DNA of 64,000 nt from positions 62,001-126,000 of the forward strand of contig CALNAJ010000018.1 of assembly GCA_937874695.1 (NCBI GenBank), given 5' to 3'. The notes beneath the pieces were generated by a model. The model ran no database searches. It was not told where the DNA came from and saw only the letters and a list, made by a program, of their open reading frames with translations. Positions within the stretch are counted from its first letter, which is position 1. Every line of letters begins with the position of its first letter. Positions 26,201 through 33,783 of this stretch are shown piece after piece. The position numbers and the translations under genes were made by a program. The stretch is from an uncultured Lactobacillus sp. (GTDB lineage Bacteria; Bacillota; Bacilli; Lactobacillales; Lactobacillaceae).

Positions 26201-26845
26201 TTGAAGCGGGGGCTGGATGAGATTGGGACGGTCAACGTGAACGCCATCGCCGAGTACAAAGAAGTTCGGGAACGCTATGACTTCTTGACCCAGCAACGTG
26301 ATGACTTACTCACGGCGCGTGATCAGTTGACCACGAGCATGGACGAGCTCGACGGCCAGGTTAAGCGGCGGTTCAAGCAGAGCTTTGATCAGATTGCCGA
26401 GAAGTTTGCGGCGACGTTCAAGCAGATGTTTGGTGGAGGTAAGGCCGAGCTGGTCTTGACCGACCCCCATGACCTGTTGACCACAGGAATCGATATCATG
26501 GCCCAGCCACCGGGTAAGAAGTTCCAGAACATGGGGCTCCTTTCCGGGGGTGAACGTGCCCTGACAGCAATTACGCTATTATTTGCAATTTTACAGGTAC
26601 AACCCGTACCATTCTGTATTTTGGATGAAGTGGAAGCGGCGCTGGATCCGGCCAACGTGACCCGGTTCGCTCGCTACATTCATCAGTTCCAGGATCAGAC
26701 TCAGTTCATCGTGATCACCCACCGGCAAGAGACGATGGTCCAAGCCGATATTTTATACGGGGTGACGATGCAGGAGTCCGGCGTTTCCAAGATGGTCGCC
26801 GTAGATCTAGATAAACAAACCACGACGGAAGGGAAGCAATCCTAA
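23291..26845 (+). CDS. smc: Chromosome partition protein SMC
   Basis: 1184 residues, full length. SMC with ScpA and ScpB condenses and segregates chromosomes. Walker A GPNGSGKSNISEAV is near residue 32. Two long Gln/Ala/Lys-rich coiled coils flank the hinge (about 505-680, beginning YQGVRAILKQRQ and including SGAITGGQARQNHSS). The C-terminal signature LLSGGERALTAI and Walker B CILDEVEAALDPANV complete the ATPase. The coiled coils are unusually rich in Gln and Thr. Its stop overlaps the ftsY start (TAATG). Confidence 0.97.
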   Translation: MRLKTLEISGFKSFADKTRIDFLPGMTGIVGPNGSGKSNISEAVRWVLGEQSAKSLRGSKMPDVIFAGSADRHPLNRAAVAITLDNSDHYLKSDYTELTISRILYRSGESDYQINGQNCRLRDITELLMDSGMGQDSFSIISQGRVEAIFNSKPEERRNIVEEVAGVYKYRKDKEKAQRELEETMTYLHRVEDIVAELEGRLEPLEEQSSLAEDYLDQQKKYALLEKTQLVRQLHTELNQKGSADAAVKEKQQLVADHQTAERDQTTTVQALKQRQTALLAKKDDLQAKLVAATRKVEQCQGQVNLSGEQQRHQDEQRQAATDQRQQLRREIASDQEQLATTEQALKDLTAAMTTAKTEIRELTKATAPKTLSDLRAKLEQLRTTYFDQKQSVANWRNQRQYIQQNQERLLQQGERVARQLADLQATEKAAQAKVDTATAAATTYKSELNAAEQALDTEAGQYQQQQQTYQQLQHNWQAALEVYQRAQTKAASQQAASAEYGGFYQGVRAILKQRQRFSGLLGAVSELLDVPERYTAAVEYALGGQLQQVVVDNESTAKSAVTYLRQQRAGRATFLPLTAIHGRQVDRTTRQNLQSLAGFLGIGSDLVKIDDRAANILEYLLGTTIFASDLDAAVAISQQIHHRYRVVSLAGDVVSASGAITGGQARQNHSSVLRQQQDLQQLQASIAKMKPQLQEQEAKIKTTRAAMLASEQRSQTLQATINRLQPQCRQLDDDLASAQTALSQASRQVKAAQLDIDQAKNAGDDQQDAHLAEQILTGEKQITATEAQVQTVQKQIETVTAEQTTKQAQLSEKQAWQAGAKERQQQQRTTCADLKHRIAAAEQQVTTLTTDLKKLDQQEALTPAEAETQLKQAQDDRKAIDHELVTSNETLTTVNDQLTTAEDANQRTSGLLQLANDDLQQAQVKQTRLAALIDQQQNQLSEKYQLSLAGAETEVSDLPDTELAVQLKLLKRGLDEIGTVNVNAIAEYKEVRERYDFLTQQRDDLLTARDQLTTSMDELDGQVKRRFKQSFDQIAEKFAATFKQMFGGGKAELVLTDPHDLLTTGIDIMAQPPGKKFQNMGLLSGGERALTAITLLFAILQVQPVPFCILDEVEAALDPANVTRFARYIHQFQDQTQFIVITHRQETMVQADILYGVTMQESGVSKMVAVDLDKQTTTEGKQS

Positions 26846-28416
26846 TGGGATTATTTGATATTTTTCGGCGCCGGGCCAAAAAGGAACCGGAAAGCCAAGC
26901 GCCAGAATCAACGGCACCAGCCAGTAGTGCTGAAACGCCGGCAAGTGCTGTCGCCACACCAACCAGTGAGGCGGTAACTGCGGAATCGAGCAGTGCCGTC
27001 GACAGTAGTGCGGCCAGTTCAGCAAGTGTTGTAGCCGAGACGCCAGCGTCATCGACGGCAATGCCAGCTGAGGCGCCTGCCGCTAGTAGTGTGATTTCAG
27101 AGCCAGAAGCGGCCACTGAGGAATCAGTAACGACTGATGTTGAAGACACGAGTGAAACAGTACCAACCTCTGATGCCGAGACCAGTGAAGCCACGGTAAC
27201 GCCGGACACACCAGACATGACGGAAACTGCTGTGCCTGAGTCAACAGCGGCGGTAACTGAAACGCCGGCCGAGCCAACGCCAGAGTCAGCAGTGGCCCCG
27301 GTTTCCAAAGCCACAGCAGCAGAAGAAACGGACGAACCAGATTCCGTAGCGAACGCTGCTACGGAGCCGGCAGCCACCGAGGCGGTAACGTCTGATGCTC
27401 CAGCGTCGGCGGAACCAGCCGCAACTGAGAGCGCAGCGCCCGCTGAATCAGCCGACCAACCGGTTAGCGATGAACAACTCTACGATAAGGGTTTGGAAAA
27501 GACCCGGCACACGTTTGGTGAACGACTGAACGCCTTGCTGGCGAACTTCCGTCACGTCGATGAGAGTTTCTTCGATGACTTGGAAGAAACACTGATTGGT
27601 GCCGATGTTGGTTTCGACATGGCCGTGAAGCTCAGCGATGAGTTGCGCGATGAGGTTAAGCTCCAGAACGCCAAGAAGTCTTCTGATGTGCAGAACGTGG
27701 TGGTCGAGAAACTGGTCGAGATTTACGATGCAGCCGGTAACGACGAGAGTACCGCGCTGAACATGGCTAAGGAAGGCCCAACCGTGATCCTCTTTGTCGG
27801 GGTCAACGGGGTTGGGAAGACCACGACCATTGGGAAGATGGCCAACCGCTATCACCAAGCTGGCAAGAAGGTGCTGTTGGCTGCGGCCGATACCTTTAGA
27901 GCCGGAGCCACAGAACAACTCGATGTCTGGGCCAAACGGGCGGATGTAGACATCGTGACGGGGAAGCCACAATCGGACCCTGCCGCTGTTGTCTTTGATG
28001 CCGTACGTAAGGCGAAGGAAGAGGATTACGATATTCTCTTCGTAGATACGGCTGGACGTTTGCAGAACAAGGTTAACTTGATGAATGAATTGGCCAAGAT
28101 GAAGCGGATCATCACCCGTGAAATTCCAACGGCGCCACATGAAGTCTTGTTGGTGCTGGACGCGACGACTGGGCAGAATGCCTTGACGCAAGCTAAGTTG
28201 TTCAAGGAATCCACCGATGTGACGGGAATCGTTCTGACTAAGCTGGACGGGACCGCTCGTGGGGGGATCGTGTTGGCCATTCGCAACGAGCTCCACGTGC
28301 CTGTGAAGTTCATTGGACTTGGCGAACAGATCTCAGACTTGCGGCCATTCGACCCGAACGAGTTCGTTTATGGCTTGTTCAAGGGCCTGATCGACGTGAA
28401 GGCTTTGGAGAGATAG
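26845..28416 (+). CDS. ftsY: Signal recognition particle receptor FtsY
   Basis: 523 residues. GTPase that docks SRP-ribosome complexes at the membrane. A short basic N-terminus (MGLFDIFRRRAKKEP) leads into a very long low-complexity acidic stretch of Ala, Thr, Ser, Glu and Val (about 15-205), then the NG domain: P-loop FVGVNGVGKTTTIGKM, DTAGRLQNK, and TKLDGTARGGIVLA. Bacillus FtsY is about 330 residues, so the extra length is almost all this linker, probably a flexible membrane-tethering arm as in E. coli. Last gene of rnc-smc-ftsY. Confidence 0.96.
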   Translation: MGLFDIFRRRAKKEPESQAPESTAPASSAETPASAVATPTSEAVTAESSSAVDSSAASSASVVAETPASSTAMPAEAPAASSVISEPEAATEESVTTDVEDTSETVPTSDAETSEATVTPDTPDMTETAVPESTAAVTETPAEPTPESAVAPVSKATAAEETDEPDSVANAATEPAATEAVTSDAPASAEPAATESAAPAESADQPVSDEQLYDKGLEKTRHTFGERLNALLANFRHVDESFFDDLEETLIGADVGFDMAVKLSDELRDEVKLQNAKKSSDVQNVVVEKLVEIYDAAGNDESTALNMAKEGPTVILFVGVNGVGKTTTIGKMANRYHQAGKKVLLAAADTFRAGATEQLDVWAKRADVDIVTGKPQSDPAAVVFDAVRKAKEEDYDILFVDTAGRLQNKVNLMNELAKMKRIITREIPTAPHEVLLVLDATTGQNALTQAKLFKESTDVTGIVLTKLDGTARGGIVLAIRNELHVPVKFIGLGEQISDLRPFDPNEFVYGLFKGLIDVKALER

Positions 28417-28536
28417 TGGGTCGATTAGCTAATGTCTTTGGTTCTGAATTGTCTGCCCCGTTGGTATTTTTATCGACGACAGGCTGGTCTGTGTGTTCAG
28501 ACCAACAGTCGAAAATCTCTTAAATATTAAAAATGT

Positions 28537-28590
28537 AGCTGAAAGACTCTCGACTAGAGTAATGGTCGGGAGACTTTCAGCTTTTTTATT
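28537..28590 (+). terminator. Terminator of rnc-smc-ftsY
   Basis: AGCTGAAAGACTC and CGAC pair with GTCG and GAGACTTTCAGCT, followed by TTTTTT. Very stable stem. Confidence 0.9.
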
Positions 28591-28696
28591 TTGAGATGCG
28601 TAAAAAAAGTAATTTTGTACTAAAATAGTTAGTAGGACTTCAGACATTATTAAGCGATTTGGTTAACATGGCTGGGGCTGAACGGGAGGAATTTAC

Positions 28697-29476
28697 ATGA
28701 AAAAGGTTATACAAGGCATTATGGTTATCGGGGTCGGTGCAGGCATTTTAGGAATGTCGCATGTGACCGCTTCTGCGAATAGCCAGTATTCAGCTTCACG
28801 CGCCAAGTCTGTGCGTCTAGTTTGGCGTAAGAGTATGAAGCAACATGCGTTTACAGCAACTACTGGGGCGCGGTACTCCAAGCACTTGGGCATTCGTTAC
28901 AGTAATAATGATGTTACCCCGACGGTTACCTGGTACACCGATGCCCATGAAAAACTGTATAAAAAGTATAAAGGGCACAACGCCATTTATTATCACGTTA
29001 AAAGTGCGGACGGAACCTTACAAGGTTGGATCTGGCGGGGTTATCTCAAACCTGTTACCGCCACGACTACCCCTAATTCACAGACTGCTAAGGCCGCAAC
29101 TGTTTCTGAACCGCAGGGAAAATTAGGCAGTAAGAATGAAGATCAGTTCAAATCTGCTTTAAAGCAATTGTTCCCAGGAACCATCTCAGATGCATCGCTG
29201 AACAGGGAAGCTAATGGCGCAGCTTACCCAGTTGATGCTGTCGATGGTGACGACGTTGGTGCCAACCAGACGTTGATTCATTTACGGAATCCCAAGTCTG
29301 ATGACCAACCCTTTTACTTCCAAGCCTATAAGTCACTGTTGAACGCTGCTGGTTATCCAGCGACGGTCCGTGCCAAGTATGCGGGTTGGCATATTGGTAT
29401 CGACATCCACAATGGCTGGGGTGACGAAGGAGCCAATCGTGGCGATGCTTATATCTACTTAAAACCTGCTAAATAA
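28697..29476 (+). CDS. Secreted protein with a GW/SH3-like repeat
   Basis: 259 residues. Signal peptide MKKVIQGIMVIGVGAGILGM with probable cleavage after HVTASA. A first module of about 85 residues (from RLVWRKSMKQHAFTA to GWIWRGYLKP) resembles the cell-wall-associated GW/SH3-like repeats of lactobacilli, in which a ..WVWRGYL motif ends each repeat. A Thr/Ala linker follows, then a C-terminal domain (about 145-259) I do not recognise, ending GWGDEGANRGDAYIYLKP. Likely a secreted or wall-bound protein of unknown activity. ATG with GGGAGGAA upstream; monocistronic. Confidence 0.75.
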   Translation: MKKVIQGIMVIGVGAGILGMSHVTASANSQYSASRAKSVRLVWRKSMKQHAFTATTGARYSKHLGIRYSNNDVTPTVTWYTDAHEKLYKKYKGHNAIYYHVKSADGTLQGWIWRGYLKPVTATTTPNSQTAKAATVSEPQGKLGSKNEDQFKSALKQLFPGTISDASLNREANGAAYPVDAVDGDDVGANQTLIHLRNPKSDDQPFYFQAYKSLLNAAGYPATVRAKYAGWHIGIDIHNGWGDEGANRGDAYIYLKPAK

Positions 29477-29527
29477 GTCAGATTTCATTGTGAAATAGAA
29501 TTTGAAAAGGTAAACATAATAGAGTTG

Positions 29528-29563
29528 GCTCTGTAAAACTAGATTGGTTTTACAGAGCTTTTT
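29528..29563 (+). terminator. Terminator of the secreted-protein gene
   Basis: GCTCTGTAAAAC with GTTTTACAGAGC, 7-nt loop, then TTTTT. Confidence 0.88.
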
Positions 29564-29818
29564 GAATGACAGTAGGGTATAGCACTAAAAATTACGCATT
29601 CTCTTGGACCTTGAGTTTGTGTTGTAAGACGATCGCCATTGTCTGCCCAATTCGGTTAAATCTCAATTATAAAATCATGATATATGTCAATCTGCTTTTC
29701 TCTTATAATAAACACCCGCCCAGCTGAGAAAAATGCGCGAAGTCCGTTTTGGTACTTCTTCTCTAACCTTCACTAATAAACCGGCAAAATGTTTCGACGT
29801 TAAAGAACGCGAAAAAAA

Positions 29819-29982
29819 TTGACGAAACCGCTAAAAATCGGTACTCTAGTAGAGTGTGTAAGTGCGTGGATGGGTCCTGTCATACTTTCCAAATATGGGA
29901 AGCGTTCCCGGCAGACCGGTAACAGCGGTCGGGGATGGTGGTGATCCAGTAAGCGCGGCGTAACTATCTGGGAGGACCAATC
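29819..29982 (+). promoter_or_regulatory. Promoter and structured leader of ylxM-ffh
   Basis: TTGACG (29819-29824), 17-bp spacer, TACTCT (29842-29847). The roughly 130-nt leader contains GGGAAGCGTTCCC and a longer stem with CCCGGC-GACCG and CGGTC-GGGG. I cannot assign the leader to a known riboswitch or to SRP RNA. The rest of the gap to the left (29564-29818) is AT-rich and shows nothing definite. Confidence 0.5.
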
Positions 29983-30324
29983 ATGGAAATTGAAAAAAAT
30001 TATCGCATTAATTCCTTATTTGCGTTCTACCAGCCGTTGTTGACCGCAAAGCAGAACAATTATATGCAGCTGTACTACGGCGATGACTACTCCCTTGGTG
30101 AAATTGCCGAGGAGTTCAACGTGAGCCGGCAGGCGGTCTATGACAACCTGCGGCGGACGGAAAAGATCCTCGAAGATTACGAGGGCAAGCTTCATCTTTA
30201 TCAAGAATTTACGGCTCGTAACGAACAGGCAGATGAGATTCAGGCATACGTGGCGGATAATTACCCCAAGGATGCCAAGCTCAACCGGTTGGTCGCGGGA
30301 CTTGAAAATCTAGAAGAACAATGA
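29983..30324 (+). CDS. ylxM: YlxM-family DNA-binding protein
   Basis: 113 residues. The UPF0122/YlxM family is encoded next to ffh in most Firmicutes and modulates the signal recognition particle pathway. A sigma-70 region 4-like helix-turn-helix is visible: NYMQLYYGDDYSLGEIAEEFNVSRQAVYDNLRRTEKIL (about 26-63). The ATG follows GGGAGGACC. The next gene, ffh, begins within about 20 bp. Confidence 0.93.
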   Translation: MEIEKNYRINSLFAFYQPLLTAKQNNYMQLYYGDDYSLGEIAEEFNVSRQAVYDNLRRTEKILEDYEGKLHLYQEFTARNEQADEIQAYVADNYPKDAKLNRLVAGLENLEEQ

Positions 30325-30343
30325 AAGTTAGGTGGCAATACGA

Positions 30344-31807
30344 ATGGCGTTTGAAGGATTAACTGAACGACTACAAAACGCAATGCGCAAACTTCGCGGG
30401 AAGGGGAAAGTCTCCGAAAGTGATCTGCGCGAAACGATGCGTGAGATTCGGCTAGCATTACTGGAAGCCGACGTTAACTTTACCGTGGTCAAGGATTTCG
30501 TTAAACAGGTCCGTGACCGGGCAATGGGTGCCGATGTGCTGGAAGGGTTGAACCCTGCCCAACAGATCGTCAAAATCGTTGATGAAGAGTTAACGAAGAC
30601 CATGGGGGAAGAAGCCGTTCCCCTGAACAAGTCCGACAAGATCCCAACGATCATCATGATGGTTGGGCTTCAAGGGGCCGGGAAAACGACGACTGCCGGG
30701 AAATTAGCCCGGAAGTTGAAGGAAGAAGAAAACGCCCGTCCTTTGATGATTGCCGGGGATATTTACCGGCCAGCCGCCATCGAGCAGTTGGTGCAGGTTG
30801 CCCAAGGCATCGATGTTCCCGTTTTCCAACTGGGAACCGACGTGGACCCCGTGGAAATCGTACGGCAAGGGTTAGCCCAAGCTGAAGCGGACCACAACGA
30901 CTACATCATCATCGATACCGCCGGTCGTTTACAGATCGACGAGCAATTGATGGACGAGCTGGCCAAGATCAAGGCTTTGGCTCACCCCGACGAAATTTTA
31001 CTGACGGTTGATGCCATGACTGGGCAAAACGCCGTGGCCACCGCCGAAGGGTTCAACGACAAGTTGGACGTTACCGGGGTCGTGCTGACCAAGTTAGATG
31101 GCGATACCCGTGGTGGGGCCGCACTGTCCATTCGGGCCGTGACCGGTAAACCAATCAAGTTCATTGGTCAAGGTGAAAAGATGTCCGATCTGGACGTCTT
31201 CCATCCAGACCGGATGGCATCTCGTATCCTGGGTATGGGGGACATGCTTTCCCTGATTGAGAAGACCCAAAAGGAATATGATGAAAAGCAAGCCCAAGAA
31301 CTGACCGAAAAGATTCAAGAAAATTCGTTTGATTTCAACGACTTCTTAGATCAGATCGCGCAGATTCAAAAGATGGGACCCATGGATGAAATCATGAAGA
31401 TGATCCCGGGGATGGCTAATAATCCTGCATTGAAGAATGCCCAGATGGACCCTAAGGATATGGAACACTTGAAGGCCGTCGTGTACTCTATGACGCCACA
31501 AGAACGGACTAATCCTGACCTTTTGAATCCTTCCCGTCGGCGGCGGATTGCCGCTGGTTCCGGTCGTCCCATCCACGAAGTGAACCGGATGATCAAGCAG
31601 TTCAACCAGATGAAGAAAATGATGAACCAAGTTTCCAAGGGGAACATGTCTGGGATGGAACAAATGATGGGCGGCTCTGGTATGGGTGGCATGGGCGGTG
31701 GCGCCGGTATGGGCCGCATGCAGAAGATGGCCATGAACCGGATGTCCCGTCAGATGAAGAAGAACAAGAAGAAGCGTCTTAAGAGTAAGAAGAAGCGCCG
31801 AAAGTAG
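30344..31807 (+). CDS. ffh: Signal recognition particle protein Ffh
   Basis: 487 residues. SRP54 GTPase that binds signal sequences on the ribosome and pairs with FtsY, also encoded in this window. N domain MAFEGLTERLQNAMRKLRGKGK, P-loop GLQGAGKTTTAGKLA, DTAGRLQIDEQL, TKLDGDTRGGAALS, and a C-terminal M domain with RRRRIAAGSGRPIHEVNRMIKQF and an extended Met/Gly-rich, Lys-rich tail. I start it at the ATG giving the canonical MAFEGL N-terminus; a GTG four codons upstream overlaps the ribosome-binding site region. Confidence 0.96.
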   Translation: MAFEGLTERLQNAMRKLRGKGKVSESDLRETMREIRLALLEADVNFTVVKDFVKQVRDRAMGADVLEGLNPAQQIVKIVDEELTKTMGEEAVPLNKSDKIPTIIMMVGLQGAGKTTTAGKLARKLKEEENARPLMIAGDIYRPAAIEQLVQVAQGIDVPVFQLGTDVDPVEIVRQGLAQAEADHNDYIIIDTAGRLQIDEQLMDELAKIKALAHPDEILLTVDAMTGQNAVATAEGFNDKLDVTGVVLTKLDGDTRGGAALSIRAVTGKPIKFIGQGEKMSDLDVFHPDRMASRILGMGDMLSLIEKTQKEYDEKQAQELTEKIQENSFDFNDFLDQIAQIQKMGPMDEIMKMIPGMANNPALKNAQMDPKDMEHLKAVVYSMTPQERTNPDLLNPSRRRRIAAGSGRPIHEVNRMIKQFNQMKKMMNQVSKGNMSGMEQMMGGSGMGGMGGGAGMGRMQKMAMNRMSRQMKKNKKKRLKSKKKRRK

Positions 31808-31836
31808 TAGGTGTTTCGCGATAAAAGATATTATAG

Positions 31837-31877
31837 AGCCGGAAGTGACTGTTTTTAAGTCGCTTTCGGCTTTTTTT
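31837..31877 (+). terminator. Terminator of ylxM-ffh
   Basis: AGCCGGAAGTGAC with GTCGCTTTCGGCT (one G-T/bulge), followed by TTTTTTT. Confidence 0.88.
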
Positions 31878-32048
31878 GAAAGAAAATCAATAATATGTTA
31901 ATAATTTTGTAAATAGTGTTTGAAAGGAAAATATGAGTAAAAATCCTTGCGCCGTTCCATCGCTGGTGATACTATAAGAATATGCATTGGTTACCAATTT
32001 TCGTTATGCGTATTTACAGTAAAATATGATTAAGAAAGATGTGGCTTT

Positions 32049-33398
32049 ATGGAAAAGGTCAAGGCACCAGGTGTCGATCGGAGATCTCGCTTTCTACGCA
32101 CAGGTTCGCGCCGTTTGAGAGAGTTAGATCAGTTATCAATTTTGGTTCAGGCTTTAGCGTTGCGCCCACGAAATTATCAGGCCACCAGGGTTGACATCGC
32201 TGAAATGTTTTGTGCATGGAGACAACAGTTAGATTTGATTTATAAGATTTTTACGCAAACAGAAGAATCAGTGGATACGAGTGCTTCTGTGTCAGCGCTC
32301 TCGAAAGGTGAATTCGATTTTTCAAGTGACGCGATCAGTCCCGAAAACGAAACATTTCATAGAGTGGCCGCCAGTCGGATTCGAAGAATTTTGTTGGGTT
32401 TATATAAGATAACGGCACTTTTCGGGAAGAATTACGATGCGACTTCCGCAGAGCTAAAGGGGCTACTTGAAGTCCTCGAAAATCAGTATCGTTCTACGCT
32501 AAATGAGTTGGAGCCAGGTTCGCTCACAACTAATTGTATTGCTACGTGGGCTCCGAAAACGTATTCTATGATGTCTCTCAACTGTAACTTAAAGAGTGGC
32601 ACCACTCAGTACTCTCATGCTAATTTGATGATTGACGTGTGGCCAGCACTAACAGGTGGTGGACATCAGCTTCCAGATATTTTGTTACTAAATGAGGTCA
32701 CTAGTCGGGAAGGAGATTTCGAAGAGTTTGTGGGTGTTCTTGAGAAAGCTGGATATCGAGTATTTCGAGATACACGTCCATTAAAAAACGCTAATGAAGT
32801 GTTGATTGCTGTTGGACCGCGTCTAATATTAAATTCAAGTAAAGTAGAAGTGATGTTTCCGGGTGAGGACTCTGGGTTAGACGCCATGGGCGTAGTGTTT
32901 AAATACTTCGATGGATCGATGATTGGTGTTGTGGCCTCTCGTCTTCATAGTGCTGAAGCGACAAAGGACATGAGGGTGGCGTATCGTAGTATAGGAAAAG
33001 TCGCTCTCCCCCAACTAGTGAACTTTATTAAGGAAATAAAAAAGAGTTTCCCAGGTGTGCATCTATTGGGTGGCGGAGATTTCAACCACGGTATGATTCG
33101 AAAAAATTATGAGGGCTTGGCGCAGAAACCAGCGAAATTTGAAAAGATGGCTTCAGATTTTTTGGAAGTTGACCTTAACATGACTACTCCAAATGGATTC
33201 TCAAACAACGTGAGCCATACCAGTATTGACCACTTATTTTCTTCTGTAGATTGCTCCTTGGAAAATTATGAATATCTTGAAATGACTTCCTCAAATCTTG
33301 ATCATAAGGCAGTGGTAGGTGACGTGATGATTCCATTCGTCTCAACTGATACCTACTATGAATCGTTGTTGGAAGAAACATCAGCGCATAAGGGATGA
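32049..33398 (+). CDS. Endonuclease/exonuclease/phosphatase-fold protein with N-terminal helical domain
   Basis: 449 residues. The C-terminal half (about 173-435) has the ordered motifs of the EEP superfamily: MSLNCNLKSG at the first strand, ILLLNEVTSREGD with the metal-binding Glu, LLGGGDFNHGM with the Asp-x-Asn pair, HTSIDHLF, and SNLDHKAVVGDV with the catalytic His. The N-terminal 170 residues are helical, basic at the very start, and unfamiliar. Substrate (nucleic acid, phosphoinositide, nucleotide) cannot be inferred. The gene is clearly AT-richer than its neighbours and stands alone between the ffh terminator and the Mn riboswitch, suggesting horizontal acquisition. ATG choice is not backed by a strong ribosome-binding site. 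Confidence 0.75.
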   Translation: MEKVKAPGVDRRSRFLRTGSRRLRELDQLSILVQALALRPRNYQATRVDIAEMFCAWRQQLDLIYKIFTQTEESVDTSASVSALSKGEFDFSSDAISPENETFHRVAASRIRRILLGLYKITALFGKNYDATSAELKGLLEVLENQYRSTLNELEPGSLTTNCIATWAPKTYSMMSLNCNLKSGTTQYSHANLMIDVWPALTGGGHQLPDILLLNEVTSREGDFEEFVGVLEKAGYRVFRDTRPLKNANEVLIAVGPRLILNSSKVEVMFPGEDSGLDAMGVVFKYFDGSMIGVVASRLHSAEATKDMRVAYRSIGKVALPQLVNFIKEIKKSFPGVHLLGGGDFNHGMIRKNYEGLAQKPAKFEKMASDFLEVDLNMTTPNGFSNNVSHTSIDHLFSSVDCSLENYEYLEMTSSNLDHKAVVGDVMIPFVSTDTYYESLLEETSAHKG

Positions 33399-33528
33399 AA
33401 CAAATGACAAGAGAGAGTTGTTGAGGAGAAATGATCCTCAAAGTGCAGAAAATTATATTCTCAAAGAATCAGTAATAAGCAATGAGTTTCATAAGTAACT
33501 ATATTTTCACGATGAACTTGCAAAAGAG

Positions 33529-33557
33529 TAGACGCCGGGAGGCTTATCCGGTATACT
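33529..33557 (+). promoter_or_regulatory. Promoter of the riboswitch-ATPase transcript
   Basis: TAGACG (33529-33534), 17-bp spacer, TATACT (33552-33557). The expected start near 33564 places the whole aptamer in the leader. Confidence 0.6.
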
Positions 33558-33572
33558 ATCTCTAAAGCAATT

Positions 33573-33658
33573 CATAAGGGAGTAACTAGCAGGAAACTCT
33601 GCGGCAATATCGTCAGCAAGAAGCCAATCCGGTATTGTCTTAAATAGTGAGACTTATG
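33573..33658 (+). promoter_or_regulatory. yybP-ykoY (Mn2+) riboswitch aptamer
   Basis: P1 is CATAAG (33573-33578) with CTTATG (33653-33658). The conserved GGGAGTAAC follows the 5' arm, then a hairpin GCAG-GAAA-CTCTGC, the Mn-binding loop CGTCAGCAAGAAGCCA, and the closing GTGAGAC. This order is diagnostic for the yybP-ykoY family, which senses Mn2+ and controls Mn exporters and P-type ATPases such as YoaB of Lactococcus. The gene downstream is a P-type cation ATPase, as expected. Confidence 0.92.
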
Positions 33659-33702
33659 TGTGTTCACAAATTTTTGTGTGCATGCGTAGGCCTCATTTTT
33701 TT
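33648..33702 (+). terminator. Riboswitch-controlled terminator
   Basis: TGAGACTTATGTGTG pairs (with G-T wobbles) with CATGCGTAGGCCTCA, followed by TTTTTTT. The left arm includes the 3' arm of the aptamer P1, so Mn2+ binding, which stabilises P1, should prevent the terminator: an ON switch at high Mn2+. Confidence 0.82.
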
Positions 33703-33783
33703 AACCTCATTTAATGATGACTGTTAATCATTATCGCGGGTTAAGCAAGTGAGGTCGGCGCACACCATAGGAGGAAATGGAAA

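Noticed and set aside
29853..29982. SRP RNA (ffs) in the ylxM-ffh leader
   Set aside because: The leader is structured and next to ffh, but the conserved GGAA/AGCAG asymmetric-loop motif of SRP RNA is absent.
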